A stretch of DNA of 64,000 nt from Aquatica leii (lineage: Eukaryota > Arthropoda > Insecta > Coleoptera > Lampyridae). The position numbers and the translations under genes were made by a program. The stretch lies in assembly GCA_035610365.1 (NCBI GenBank), contig CM069435.1, positions 14,001,123 to 14,065,122 on the forward strand, in the 5' to 3' direction. Positions 1 to 11,129 of this stretch are shown one piece after another. The notes under the pieces are model-generated. The model did not search any database. It was given only the letters and a program-made list of their open reading frames with translations, and was not told where the DNA came from. Positions within the stretch are counted from its first letter, which is position 1, and the number at the start of each line of letters is the position of its first letter.

Positions 1-139
1 TCATCCGGCACAGAAACGTTTTATTATTGAATCTTTGGTTTATAACGCTTTTTCAATTTGCTAACCTGAAAATTTCAACTCCGAACTTGAAAAAGTAAAC
101 TATCTAAGAAAGAACCGCTACAGAGTTAGATAATCAACT

Positions 140-1800
140 TGTAAACCAAGCCAGATTCTAAACTGCATAGAAGTGACTGGCTGGTTAAATACGACTCTGA
201 TTGGGTTATGGCCGAAGAGGGACGTGTTTTTGATCAAGAAATAATAATCGGGAACCATAAAGGGGATGGCTCAATACCGTGATCACGATTATAGTTATTG
301 GGATGTTTGATGATTTCTACGCTTTCTCGGATTGTTCTATGGAAGAAGATTGTAGATATCGCAATCACCGAAATATTATCAAAATCTATGTTGTGACCTG
401 TAGTAAAATGATGTTCAGCAACCACAGATTTAGAAATATGCGTTTTTCTTATACATCGATCATGTTTTCAAATGCGTGTAATGACTGAACGACCGGTTTT
501 ACCAATGTAAACTAAACCACATGACCAAGGAATTTGGTATACACCTTGAAATGAAAGTGTAAGAAATTTTGTCTGTTGAATTGAGTACGGGATTAATACC
601 ATTCGTACGAAGAAGCCTTTTTATTTGATCTGTATCCTTATGAATGTAGGATAAAAATGCCAATTTTGGATTGGATTCGCAAGTAGAAATGTTCGTAGGT
701 ACTCGAGTACGTGAATTTAGAAAATGATTAATAGCTAATTCAATATCTCGTTTCATATAATTATTGCTCACCAAGGTCCTAGTAACAAGACGGAGTACCG
801 AGTCTAAATTCTCAGGATGGCAAATAGAAAAAGCGCGATGAACCAAAGATTGAATAACAGTACGTTTCTGTGTAGGATGATGATGCTATAAAGCATAAAA
901 GTATCTGTCCGTATGGGTGGGTTTGTGATAAATAGAATGGCTTAGAAATCCGTTGGGCTTACGAGTCATAAGAACGTTAACAAATGCTTTTGATTTTTAT
1001 ACTAAATTTGATATCGGGATGTTAATTGTTTAGATGATCAAGAGACAATTCGAGATGACCACAAGACCAAACAACAAACATACTATACAACCAGACTTTA
1101 GGTTTAATAGTGATGATTCCAAAGCAATCGTTCTAAAATATTGCATAAAAACGTTAGTTACAACAGGCAATAGGGGAGAAATTGGCGTATAACAAACATT
1201 TATAAATAAGAAGAACCAATTTCAAGTTCTTGTCATGGTGAGACAGAGTCTGTTTGATGATAATAAGCAAATCTTTAATAAGAACTTTGGTAAAAAGTGA
1301 AGTGACATCAGAACTCACAAAAATATTTTGGGGTTCAAGACTGATAGTTTCTAAACGTTGAATAAAATGCTGAGAGTTAAGGATGTGAGAGTGGGTTTTA
1401 CCTGTAAATTTGCAAAGAATGTTGGATTAGCTTAGCTATTTTGTAACTAGAAGATTGGATAGTACTCACGTTTAATTTTTAAAGTGAGTTAGAACAGCGT
1501 ACGTTTCTTCTGACAGAATAAAATGAATTTTTGCAACATAATCAGTTTGGTTCAATACGACAGTATCGTTGCCTTTGACGGCTGAAAGAGCGATAATATC
1601 GGGGTTCCTGCAAAGACTTTTCAGGGCTAACTGTTTTAACTTAGAAATATTGGATCAATGAACTGTAGATGATTCAAAGATTTTGCTAATGTGAATACGA
1701 ATGGGATCCGAGATGTGGCAAAGATGTCTTATAGAAGACTCAACAGCACATAAAATATCTTATATAAAGTGTTGGCCAACTCAAGATGTAGATAAATGAG
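140..1800 (-). mobile_element. Penelope-like retroelement A (degenerate)
   Basis: Decayed Penelope-like element (PLE) read on the minus strand. From its 5' side it shows reverse transcriptase (RT) finger/palm traces (about 1800-1150), the RT segment containing SPLLPVVTNVFM (about 1195-1150), a PLE-type stretch reading HSIYHKPTHTDRYFYAL (about 945-885), a linker (845-560) and a GIY-YIG endonuclease (560-234). These are the domains of the family in their usual order. Several frameshifts and stops break it. The left end near 140 is set by loss of similarity to the second copy at 22.1 kb. I see no terminal repeat. PLEs copy themselves by target-primed reverse transcription in the nucleus; this copy cannot be active. 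Confidence 0.85.
234..560 (-). pseudogene. GIY-YIG endonuclease domain of PLE A
   Basis: The minus strand reads GVYQIPWSCGLVYIGKTGRS near 555-495. This is the canonical start of the PLE GIY-YIG nuclease (here G-V-Y, then V-Y-I-G), with the Cys-containing PWSCG motif typical of PLEs. A frameshift follows at about 470-490, after which VAEHHFTTGHNIDF and a segment containing RESVEIIKHPNNYNRD complete the domain. In the family this enzyme nicks the target DNA. The domain is nearly complete but split between frames. Confidence 0.8.
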
Positions 1801-3756
1801 TTGTTTTGAAACTACTTATTAATCTTCATCTTGAGTTGATAAACAATTAAATATATAGTCGTAGAAAAAGTATAGTGTATAGTTCGGAAGGAATGTGCAT
1901 TGTCAAATCGAATAAATTGCAGCCTCGCCTTTAGCTCAGTTGCAAACTTTCATACTCGTTGGCAACGCATACTATTCCTCACTCTTAATACAATATACTA
2001 TTTTGTTTGTCAATTGTAAATTGTATGATATCTGCAATTTAACATCAACAAATATTTAAGACTTACATAACACAGTTTGTGAAATGTTACGTTTGTGCTA
2101 TATTGCAATAGCCAAACAATCTTAATGGCATAATATTTACTATGTTTTAAAGTTTTTCTGCAAACGATTTTTTTGGTTTTTTTAAGTTAACGCTTCCGTT
2201 TATTGACTTTTTTGCAGTTTTTGCTTTTTTTGTTTTTTTTTTAAACAAATTTTGCTGCTTCCTTTTGAATGTTTTTCTTTGCTTTGAGAATTTGTTATTT
2301 GAAGGTTTCCATCATCGTTAGTTTCTATATTTTTGAATGATAACACAATAACTATGTGATATAATTTTTTTGTTATTATATTCGATTATGAGATTATTTA
2401 GCGTATTTTTGTAAGCATTTATTTATTTTTTACCAGATCGAAACCCCAAAACTGATAAATTAAAAGATAAATTCCATGAAGCTAAAAGTTTAAACCTCTG
2501 TTCTATGTAGCGAATATAAGATTGTTTCAACCAATGCCAGTGTTTAATTTTTAAATTAATTCTTGTTTAATATTAACATACCTGCAGTCTTATACTGCGT
2601 ATAGAAAAAGAACAGTTTATAATCGACTAGAAAATACAATTTCTCGTATGAATTTGCAACGCTCTGAGTTTACATGTTTACGAGCAGTTAAGTAATTGAA
2701 AAATTTTATTCGGAAATTGTTTAAAACGAATTATAAGCATTAGTGATACAAAGCATTGATTACTCAACCAAAACTTACTATTAAATATAACATTTTTAAA
2801 TGATACAAAAAAAGTAGAATGTTATTAGAGCGAATAAAATTATCTACGTTTTTGTGACAATTATAAACTAAAAATCAATTAAAAACAATGAGAAAAAAAA
2901 CTTTGGAAGTGTTTTAAGGTAAAAATGGCGTTGGTATAAAACATAACCACATAAATATATTAACTAAACGGTACTTTTTTCAAACTCAAAAATTCTACAT
3001 GCACTTTTTATACTCGAGTAATAAATTCTTCGAAGTTTTGCATTATATCATGTTCTCGTAGCACTACATCAGAGAAACTTTTAAAAAAAGTAAACTTTTA
3101 CATCTATTTTTTCAAATTTTTCTAATTCTAAAGCAATTAATTTTTTGCTAAATAAAAAGTTAAATTGAATCGGTTTAAAAATGCCGTTTTATTTAAGATT
3201 AACTGAAAACTCTAACGCTACGTTCATGTTATTTTGTCATTCACTGTCACGTATGTTAATCAAGAAGTCGTATATTCTGCATACAACATTTAAACTACAT
3301 GTAGTAACAACCGTACGTTAATTAAAACTGTATAATCTTATTTTTGTACATTTTACTACAATTTGCAGAACTGTATCTGCATTTCCGGCTTGATTTTTAA
3401 TTTAATTGAGCTCATTAATCAGTTGCACTTGTACTTTTTAAGTAATCTGTTTTTTTTTACTTTTTTCGGCATGTTTAAATAATTTATATTAGCACTAAGA
3501 AAGTAAGTCTGAAAAACGTTTGAAACGTTTAGAATTATTAACGACTTTGTTTAAGCAAAGATGAAATATTGTACTAAACACTAGAATCGCCACTGAATGT
3601 AAATAGCTAAAAGCGTCACTTGTGGTCAAATTGACTTTCTATAATTTAACAGTTTAAAATCGGAAATAAACTTTTATTTTGAAAAATCTGTTTGTTGAAC
3701 ATTTATTATGAAGTCTAATACTCAAAAATAGTGCAAACTTAAGTTTATAGAAATTA
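1801..3756. other. AT-rich stretch without a recognisable gene
   Basis: Very AT-rich, with long T and A runs and stops in every frame. I see no protein motif, inverted repeat or RNA gene that I can support. It may hold older transposon sequence decayed beyond recognition by eye. Confidence 0.5.
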
Positions 3757-3966
3757 TTAATTCTGTTTAAAAAAATTTATTTTATGCAATCCAAGAAAGA
3801 TTTTTCCACAGTTTCGACACACTTTTACACACATTTTCTTTGTTTTGCTTCCTTTACGTTTTATTGCAGTTTGTGAACTCGATTGACCGTTTGCATTGTC
3901 GCAAGCTTTCATAATTTTCCTTTTTTCGATGTAGGGGAAACACGCATAAATTGGACTTTTTTTCAA
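3757..3966 (-). CDS. Small unrecognised reading frame, Cys/Lys-rich
   Basis: A 69-codon open frame with a basic middle and the cysteine pattern CVKVCRNCGKIF. This faintly recalls the zinc-finger tails of the pogo-like transposases at 5.4-7.0 kb and sits left of the same TAAATTGGACC-type inverted repeat. I cannot assign a family. It may be a fragment of another pogo-type tail or a chance frame in AT-rich DNA. Confidence 0.15.
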   Translation of the reverse strand: MKKSPIYACFPYIEKRKIMKACDNANGQSSSQTAIKRKGSKTKKMCVKVCRNCGKIFLGLHKINFFKQN

Positions 3967-4079
3967 TTTTATTTTTTAGCAAGCAAATAAAAAAACGTCG
4001 TATTTTGAATCTGTACTTCAGTAACAGTCAAAAATGATTATGAATATTATATTTGAAATAAAATAAAAACTCTTAGAAA

Positions 4080-4136
4080 GGTCCAATTTAGGAGACTGGG
4101 TCTTTTAATTTTATCACCAGTTCCCTAAATTGGACC
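4080..4136. repeat. Inverted repeat with GGTCCAATTTAGG arms
   Basis: The arms at 4080-4092 and 4124-4136 are perfect 13-bp inverted copies (GGTCCAATTTAGG against CCTAAATTGGACC). Pairing continues inward to 20 nt with two mismatches. Related motifs recur at 7921-7931 and 8221-8239, just outside the pogo-like transposase relics. I infer that these are terminal repeats of that transposon family, here as two ends facing away from each other. Confidence 0.55.
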
Positions 4137-4309
4137 TCACCAACATACGACAAAATAAACGGAACAAACATTCTAAAAACGGAACTAAAGAAAAGGAACC
4201 AAATTTGAGAGACTTTTTTGTAAAATGAAACTAAAACATATTTTATTTTAGAACAATAACTATTATGAACTTAGTACATCGCTAAAACAGTTAAAAAAAA
4301 TGGTGTGGT

Positions 4310-5400
4310 CACCACACGACTTTCCTATAAGGAATGATGGAGGAATATTTACATATTTTTTTAAAGTTAAACCATTTTGAAGTGATATTTACACGTTTGT
4401 ATTGATTTGCTAGTATATTTGTGCGCCTCGATATTACTTACCCTTTTAGTAAATCAGTTAAAAAAAATCGTCGCAGGCAGGATTCGAAACTATATTATAT
4501 TTGTGAATTCATTTTAAATTACAAACTAAATATCTGATAAACTGTTAATGTAAGAATTTTTTTATTTAAATAAATTGTTAGAAAGAATTATCTCTATAAG
4601 AAACTGTAAAAATAATTCGAATAATTTACATACGTACAAAATTATATAAGAAAAACTGTTAAAAATGGCGGATACATCCAATTCCGGTTTCTTTATCAAA
4701 CACATCTTTTGATAGAGCCGAGAGAATATAAAAAGCCAGCTTTATATTAAACTTCAAGTAATTAGAACTTTTGGTTCGAGAGTTATCGTGGGTACATCCA
4801 AAGATAAGTTAAATAAGATGCAGCACTCCGTATATAAAGTTAAAAGAATTTAGAGAAAAATTGTTATTTTTCAACGTATCTTGCTTTTTCTTCAAGATAT
4901 AAATTTTTTTCTAAAAAAAATTGCCGTGGGCTGGATTCGAACCTAGGATCATATATCAAATTCAATTTCAATTATAAATCAAATATCTAATAAACTGCTT
5001 ATGTTAGAAAAAAAATTTATTTGATTAAATTGTTAAAAAGAATGAACTCTATAAGAAACTACAAAAATAATTCGAATAATTTACATTCGTACAAATTTAT
5101 ATAAAAAAAACCGTTCAAAATGGCAGAGACACCTACTTGGGGTTTCTTTATCAAACCCATCTTTTAATAAAACCGAGAAAATATGAAAAATCAGCTCCAT
5201 ACCAAATTTCAAGTTACTAGGACTTTTGGTTCGAGAGTTATCGTGGGTACAACGTTACACACAGACACACACAGACACCCAAAAATTTTTTTTTCAAAAA
5301 TACGTTTTTCTGATTCAGGAGGCATTGAAACGTAAAATTCTTTAAAAAAAATTTTTGAAAAAAATTGCGATCGCTATACTTTCCTTATAGGAAAGTAAAA
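4310..5400. repeat. Non-autonomous repeat with duplicated 0.34-kb unit
   Basis: Two imperfect direct copies of one unit lie at about 4460-4800 and 4910-5250. Both run from a GGATTCGAA-containing start, through the shared motif AATAATTCGAATAATTTACA, to GGTTCGAGAGTTATCGTGGG. The outer ends carry related motifs: ACTTTCCTATAAGG near 4319 and the palindrome ACTTTCCTTATAGGAAAGT at about 5379-5397. An (AC)n tract with CAGACACC follows the second unit. There is no coding content. I infer one non-autonomous element with an internal tandem duplication; the superfamily is undecided. Confidence 0.6.
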
Positions 5401-5439
5401 AATTATATTAGAAACAAAAGAGTCTGTTTAAATTAAGGT

Positions 5440-6740
5440 GCTTAACTTGAGACAGTCTGGTTCCCAAATTTGGGATACGATTCTAATTTAGTACATCACT
5501 CAAAAAATCCTTTTCCCTCGCAAAAAGAAGAAATAAATATAGAACTTGTCAGTTCTCCACAATCCCCATGGGCCCATCTCAAACATTTGACACATTTAGC
5601 CCATTTTTCACTTTTTTTGTTTTCTAAATATAGGCCTGTACAAAATATACATTTAGTGTCACAGTCGGCACTTTCATCCGATGAGGAAGCCTTTAAAACA
5701 GGCTCTTCGCTGAAAATCCTTTCATTTTCTTATCTATTTTACCAATATCTTTTTTTACTCCTTTAGCTTTATTCTGTTTCGCTTCCTTTTTCTTTATGCT
5801 TTCTAACAGCTCTTCTCTATAGGGAGTTATTGTTATAACTGCAGTTTTTCCACATTTTTTCTTTGTTGAGTTATTTTATGTATTGAAATAGGACAGATTT
5901 CCCTAAGAAATACCAAAATTTTTCGAACGTCTTGACTTTTAGATAGCAAGGAAATATCTTCTTCGCATTGCAGTAAATCCAGTGGTTTTTCTTTTGTTTT
6001 TGGATGGGGTTCTTTCATTTTTACGCTGACTTTCTGTTTCCAAGAAAGAGGAACATGATGGAAGATTTTCAATATTTTCCTGTTTTTCTAGGTTTTGCGC
6101 TAACATTGGATCTTGTAGTGAAGTTACATTTTTTGTTGATGATTGTGTTGGGCGTAATCATTTTTTAAAGGCGACATAAATCTAAAGTCTAGAGGTTGCA
6201 TTTTATGGATGTGGGGGTAAGCATATAATAGTTACGTGGTTTTGTTTGGCTAAATCTATTAGTTTGATATCGCGTGTGTGTGAGTAGTGTCCATCTGAAA
6301 TTAGTACGACAGGATCAGATGCACTTGGTTTGACAAATGTAATAAAGTGATTTAACCACCTTGTAAAACTGTCACTTGTGACCCATCCCGATTTCTGACA
6401 GTCGTGAATTTATCCAGCAGGAACTCCCATCATTAATTCTTGCTTTATATTCTCTCGGAGAAAGATAAAAACAAACGTAACCACTTTTTTCTGCAGTCTC
6501 TTTGTGTGAGTTAAATTGCTATCTGATACCGTTTTTTATGACTAACTAAAAAGCTAAACGTTTAATATCTCTAGATACAAAAAATCGTTCCTTCACATTA
6601 AAGCATATTGGACTAATTCCGTTTCTATTTCAGGAGGCAAATTTTTGTGTTGAGCAGCTCTTCTATATTTTTATTTGATTTCACATACTTTTCAAGTGTA
6701 CCTTTAAGTACTCCAAATTTCTTTGACCTTTAAACAAAAA
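5440..6740 (-). pseudogene. pogo/jerky-type transposase relic P2
   Basis: DDE_1 (pogo/jerky) transposase remnant. In order on the minus strand: a psq-type helix-turn-helix trace (LKGTLEKYVKS, then LPPEIETELVQYA) near 6720-6630; a catalytic-core fragment with VVLISDGHYSH near 6310-6270, carrying the second acidic residue in the family's D-G-H-x-S-H context; HKMQPLDFRFMSPLKNDYA near 6205-6155, the third-acid region; and a C-terminal finger, C-I-F-C, C-V-K-C, H-G-D-C, near 5640-5560. The segment expected to carry the first catalytic Asp (NVDE) is deleted. Frameshifts occur between the blocks. Confidence 0.75.
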
Positions 6741-6744
6741 CATT

Positions 6745-7870
6745 TGGTAACTTACTTTTTTACATTTTGGACAATAATATTTATGCTGTTTTCAGAAACT
6801 TTGGCACATTTTGCATGATCCCATTTTTTGCACGACATGCGTTGAATCATCGCTTCCACTCTGTCATTTTTACAAATATTGCAAAACCAACTTTCTGTTT
6901 GAAATGGCCCTGCTTGGTAACTTTTAGATTATTTTTATACGGAGAACTTGTTAATTCTACTGCTTTTTGGGCGCGACATGTTCTTGCTATTATTTTTCTT
7001 TTTTTTATAGCTGATAAAGGAGAAATTTTCTCGATGGTAACATCTAACGACGTCGTTGAAGGTTTCTTTGGCTTTTAGATGTTTACCAAATCTTGATCAT
7101 CATCTTTGTCAGATAGTGATGATTCTTCTTCAGATTCCGGAGTTTCAGTTTGAGGCGGTGCACTTAACACTCGTGAAGCAGCAAAGTCGATTTTTTTGTC
7201 GATGGGGCATATTCCAGTAGCACGAAATGCATTTATAGAATTTCTGACAGTTGCTGACAGTACATAGGCTTCACCAATTAAGGAGGAAACTTGGAGCATT
7301 GAAACTGTATGTACCACATTCATCCTCAGTCATTTTTGTATAGCTTGGCAGTAAAAATTTTGGAATGATCTAAAACATCCGACGTCCAACGCTTGCAAGC
7401 GGTGTGTTGTAAGACTAAGCAGTTGCAACATTTTCATTCCATACTTTGTTGAACAGTTGAACATCCAATTTCGTCGACGTTAAATATTTGAGTAGCAGTA
7501 AAACGTCCTTCTTCGCAAATCTTTTCTAAAATCGAAAACAGCTTTGTTGAACTCTTTTGCCTTAGCTAAAGATTTGGACTCTGGTTGGCGAAGCGAGAGC
7601 TTTTTATGTCTATCCATAAAACCGTAATACCATTTATCCCTGCCATGCGTTTTTTTTGTTAAAGTTATTTCTGATGTTGTTTCTGGTTGCAATTATTATA
7701 ATTATAATCTTTTAAACGTCTTTGACTGTCACCGTCTACTGCAAATGAACCTATTTTTTTAATTCTACTATTGGCACGTTTGTTTTTGTGGTCTAGGTGT
7801 CTTGTTGCTATTGGAACTTTGAATTGACGGTTTGATCCTATTTCCCGTATTTACCACGTTTAGACATCCT
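6745..7870 (-). pseudogene. pogo/jerky-type transposase relic P1
   Basis: Second copy of the same kind of transposase, directly upstream of P2 in reading order. It shows an N-terminal HTH trace (FKVPIATRH, about 7830), a CENP-B-like HTH part (KWYYGFMDRHKKLSLRQPE, about 7640-7580), the first catalytic Asp in TATQIFNVDEIG (about 7500-7465), then an abrupt jump to HRLQALDVG (about 7405) and the core tail SLIGEAYVLSATVRNSINAF. After an acidic linker comes a PHD-like finger, C-N-I-C with SCKKWDHAKCA (about 6880-6800). The jump removes the second-Asp block. P1 and P2 therefore lack different catalytic parts. Confidence 0.75.
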
Positions 7871-7920
7871 CTAAGTAAGAAAATAGTTTAAATTTCAAGT
7901 AATCCTCTATATTGAACCTG

Positions 7921-8239
7921 TCCAATTTAGGAAACCATTGTGTCGCCGTCAATTGAACGGGTTGATCTGTAGACATTCGCGGCATTTATTTGGGGTTATG
8001 TCATTAAAGTGAACTATATGCAAATGAATATTATAAAAAAATTACGATGTACCTACCTTGTAATCATTTAAGGCCACGGTATTTTTGTTAAAAGTTGCTT
8101 AATCCAGCCACTTCAGAAGTGTAAAGTACATGCGCTAGTATTTACCGACGATTTAACTAGTAGTTGCCTCTAGAACCGTCAGATGTAGCTAGTTGGCTCT
8201 TACACATTAAAAATTGATGCGGTCCAATTTACAAGCTGG
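7921..8239. repeat. Terminal-repeat-like motifs right of the pogo relics
   Basis: TCCAATTTAGG at 7921 and GGTCCAATTTACAAGCTGG at 8221-8239 resemble the inverted-repeat arms at 4080-4136. Read from the right, the second one gives CCAGCTTGTAAATTGGACC; the left arm gives CCAGTTCCCTAAATTGGACC. I infer these to be right-hand ends of the pogo-type element(s). No clear TA duplication is visible, so the borders remain provisional. Confidence 0.4.
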
Positions 8240-8279
8240 CCAAATATAGGCGCCTGTGCTCTACTCTTTGTGGAGTTTC

Positions 8280-9000
8280 AAAGCGAGTTCCAAAATAAAA
8301 TCTCTCCTTAACAAATTCTTACTAGTTACAGCTTTATACAGCAAGGTCCAGTATGTTATGAATGTTTCTTGCCATTTGGTCCACTACGTCTACTTCACAC
8401 TTGGTTTCATTATAATATAGTATAGTTTTTGTCTTTTTTTGTTCCATTATCTATCACTACGTTAGAGTAAAGTGTATTTAAAAGTAGTAGATTTTTATTT
8501 GGTCTGGCGTGGTAATTAGTAATAATACACTTATTTGGTAAAACGGTTCCCAGAACTCCAAATTTTTCTTCTGGAACGATTTACTGTTCCTACTAACGTA
8601 GTATTTTCTTTTTTCAGCTGTTTTGTTAATGATAAGCTTCTAAAAAATTTTTAATAGTAAAATTCCTGCCTCTTTTTCAAATACGATTTTATTAATTTTA
8701 GAGAAAAGTGCTCAACAAGGCATTGATTTGTAGCAGTTTTTTGTTTTTTCTACCATTTACAGTTTTTGTGAAAGTGGACGGCTGAGGGCTAAGATTGGCT
8801 TCGCCAGCTGTTATGTTACAGTGTTTCGGTATGATGTTTGCACCGTGTAACATTTATTCTCGGAACGCCCATTTCCCGCAACATTGAGGGAAATTGCTGC
8901 CAGTTGGTAGATGTTTGACATCGAAATATCGATGGGATAAAACTTTTCACTTTTTTGGTCTGTGGTACGCTTCATACATGTTCTAAGTAAGTGCTCAGCA
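8280..9000 (-). pseudogene. piggyBac-type transposase relic
   Basis: The minus strand reads LKKENTTLVGTVNRSRRKIW near 8620-8565, the piggyBac block after the second catalytic region. Then ILYYNETKCEVDVVDQMA appears near 8425-8370, matching the conserved YN-x-TK-x-x-VD-x-x-D-x-M signature that carries a catalytic Asp. The parts between and upstream are frameshifted and only weakly readable (to about 9000). No TTAA-flanked terminal repeats were found. It is a fragment of a cut-and-paste transposase. Confidence 0.7.
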
Positions 9001-9398
9001 AAGTTATCATTTCAAATTATTTACACTCATCCATAATATAAATGGGTGTAGTATTTTCGCTGCTTTGTGAAAATTTTCTTGGGCTAAGCATTTCTCCATG
9101 TTATTGTGATTTACTTTAATTTTCTCGTATTATCATTAGCGGTTTCTGGATAACCACATGTCGTTCCATTAAGGTGGAGATATCGAAACCTGTTGCGTTT
9201 ATTGGAAATATGATGACGTCATGCCACGTTATTTGAAGAGTCAACACCTTCGCCAAACTAAGATAATTCTAAACGTATTGGAACCCACTTACCGAAATAA
9301 CGAAATTAATTTTGGGAAAACTCGGCGCAATCGTTTTATTTTCAGTAATCGTATGAATCGAATGGTATTTATTTGTGATAACACCGTATGTACGTGTT

Positions 9399-9787
9399 TG
9401 TTATATTTCTGCTAATTTTAGAAAATTCTGGGAAGGTTATATTATATTATGATTATAAAGTTAGGCGACCAAGTATAATTTGTTGTACAACGTGTTGCCC
9501 AACCAAAGGGGGCTTATTTCAACCACTATTGTCTGTGGTATTGACCTACGTTCTAGAGTTTGATCGCAACTATATAAATTTATCTTCCTCTCTGTACGAA
9601 CTTCTCTGTCTGTGATAAAATAAATATATACTTGTACAGCTTTGGATAGATTTAACCGGTATCTCCCACACTAACCTTTCGCTGTTTTGGAGCCTTTTTA
9701 ACTTTGCACACCATAACTTACGATTCAATCACCGAATCAGAATAAGTTAGTCGGTGCCGTTTAAGTTACGAGATAATTATCGTAACA
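9399..9787 (+). repeat. Copia-type LTR (5' LTR or solo)
   Basis: The 3' part (about 9540-9787) is collinear with the reverse complement of 31639-31900. The shared blocks include CCTACnTtnnnnTTAGAGTTnnGAT, AATAAATATAT, GCACACC, AGTTAGTCG and TTTAAGTTACGAGATAAT, ending in TAACA here and TGACA there. AATAAA near 9620 could be the poly(A) signal. A primer-binding-like site follows at once. The left border is uncertain; TGTTATAT at 9399 is the best TG start I see, but the LTR could begin further left. Confidence 0.5.
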
Positions 9788-9799
9788 CAGTATCAGATG
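9788..9799 (+). other. Primer-binding-site-like sequence (tRNA-iMet type)
   Basis: CAGTATCAGATG directly follows the TAACA end of the LTR. It resembles GGTATCAGAG, complementary to the initiator-Met tRNA end used by copia-type elements. One mismatch precedes TATCAGA. No copia coding sequence follows. Confidence 0.4.
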
Positions 9800-10216
9800 T
9801 AGAAGAATAATTATATTCACCGATCTCTCATCATTTTTACTAGAAATATATCAGATTTTTCCTCTTCAAATGGATGTTTAGCAGCATCACTATTAGCTTC
9901 TGACAATTTTTTCAGTTTTTCTAAGTACTGTAGTGGTATAAGTCCACATCTGGATAAATTTTATTTGTTAATAAAAATTTCCAAACGCTCTAGGCACAAA
10001 TTTATAACATGCTGCGTTGAGCTTCTGCAGCGCTGCATTTATATACGCATAGACCAAAATCTGCATTTTATTTTGTAGGCATTTTATAAAAAAAGTTTTG
10101 TTACAAAGGTGTGCGGTCAAAACGGTTTTGATATATTTTTGTAGTTTCTAATTTATTGACTACACAAAATTGTTTACAAAAGTACTTAAAAGACTATAAC
10201 TATAATAAATATTATG

Positions 10217-10450
10217 TTACAAAATGAAACCTGAGACATAGATAAATAGTGTTTTTTTTGTTAACTTTTTACTAAAAAATGAATTGCATATACTTATCTT
10301 GGGAGACAAGAGAATCATAATCGTTGTCACTACTTCATACAACACTGGATCTGTTTCGGCATCAGAAATTTTTGCAGAAATTATGGCGTCAATTTTATTC
10401 GGTTTTATTTCATCGACCATGAACGCCTTGAGTTTCTGCTTGAATACAAA
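10217..10450 (-). pseudogene. Helitron replication-protein fragment
   Basis: The minus strand reads NKIDAIISAKISDAETDPVL followed by YEVVTTIMI. This matches the Helitron/Helitron-like segment with the ISAEIPD-x-x-x-x-PxLY pattern, found between the Rep nuclease and the helicase. Only about 60 codons are readable. The GPCG motif that normally follows is lost. Confidence 0.6.
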
Positions 10451-10639
10451 ACAAATTACTCATTTTGCGCTCAAACTGACACGGAATTTGTAAACGATAG
10501 ATGAACCGCATTGCGAAAAAATCAGCAATGGCAAAAGTATTACAGAATTGCAAGATCATTTGGAATGAGTGCACGATAATTTGCCAGTCATTTTAAGATC
10601 AACAGCTCCTGATAAAACAAATTTTATTTTTTTCCAATT

Positions 10640-10900
10640 CACAACGTTGAAAGAAGAAATGATCACGGAAGTGTCCCAAATATTGGTGCAAATTACAAAA
10701 ACCTTGTTTGGTTAAGTGAACGAGTTATTTTGGCAGCGCAAAATAAGTACGTAAACGATTTAAAGATAAAAATTTAAAGTCAAGTCGCTGGCTACTTGCA
10801 TTCATTTACGTCGATCGATTCCGTTACTGATTCAGATGAAGTCAATTCTTCAATTAAATTCTTAAATTTATTGGTTTTTTAACAGAAATGCTGTCGCATC
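10640..10900 (+). pseudogene. Helitron helicase C-terminal fragment
   Basis: The plus strand reads LSERVILAAQNKYVNDLKIK and, after a stop, SQVAGYLHSFTSIDSVTDSDE. This corresponds to the conserved C-terminal part of the PIF1-like helicase of Helitrons (L-S-E-R-A-I-L-A-x-x-N and the SIDS-x-x-D block). It points the opposite way from the replication-protein fragment at 10217-10450, so the original element has been rearranged or two insertions meet here. Confidence 0.65.
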
Positions 10901-11129
10901 ATTTGTATCGCAAGGTCGGTTTGATGATAATCATGCTACGCAATCTGAACCAATCAAAACTAGGCAATAGAGCAAGACTCGCTTTAAGAAGCTGTTGAAC
11001 AACGTGATTGAAACAATGATAAGAAAGCAGATACTTTAGCGACTACAATTAGGTATATTATAGATTAGTTGTAGGACAAATGATTCTAACAACAAAATTA
11101 GAAAAGAGAGATACAAAACTTTTCTTTAA

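Noticed and set aside
3757..3966. Possible zinc-finger tail of a third pogo-like element.
   Set aside because: Only one short Cys motif is present, with no core blocks; kept only as a low-confidence frame.
4933..4943. A tRNA gene on the minus strand.
   Set aside because: Only the B box is present; no A box, anticodon arm or acceptor stem could be built.
5250..5285. (AC)n tract as a microsatellite locus.
   Set aside because: It is short and imperfect and is part of the larger repeat.
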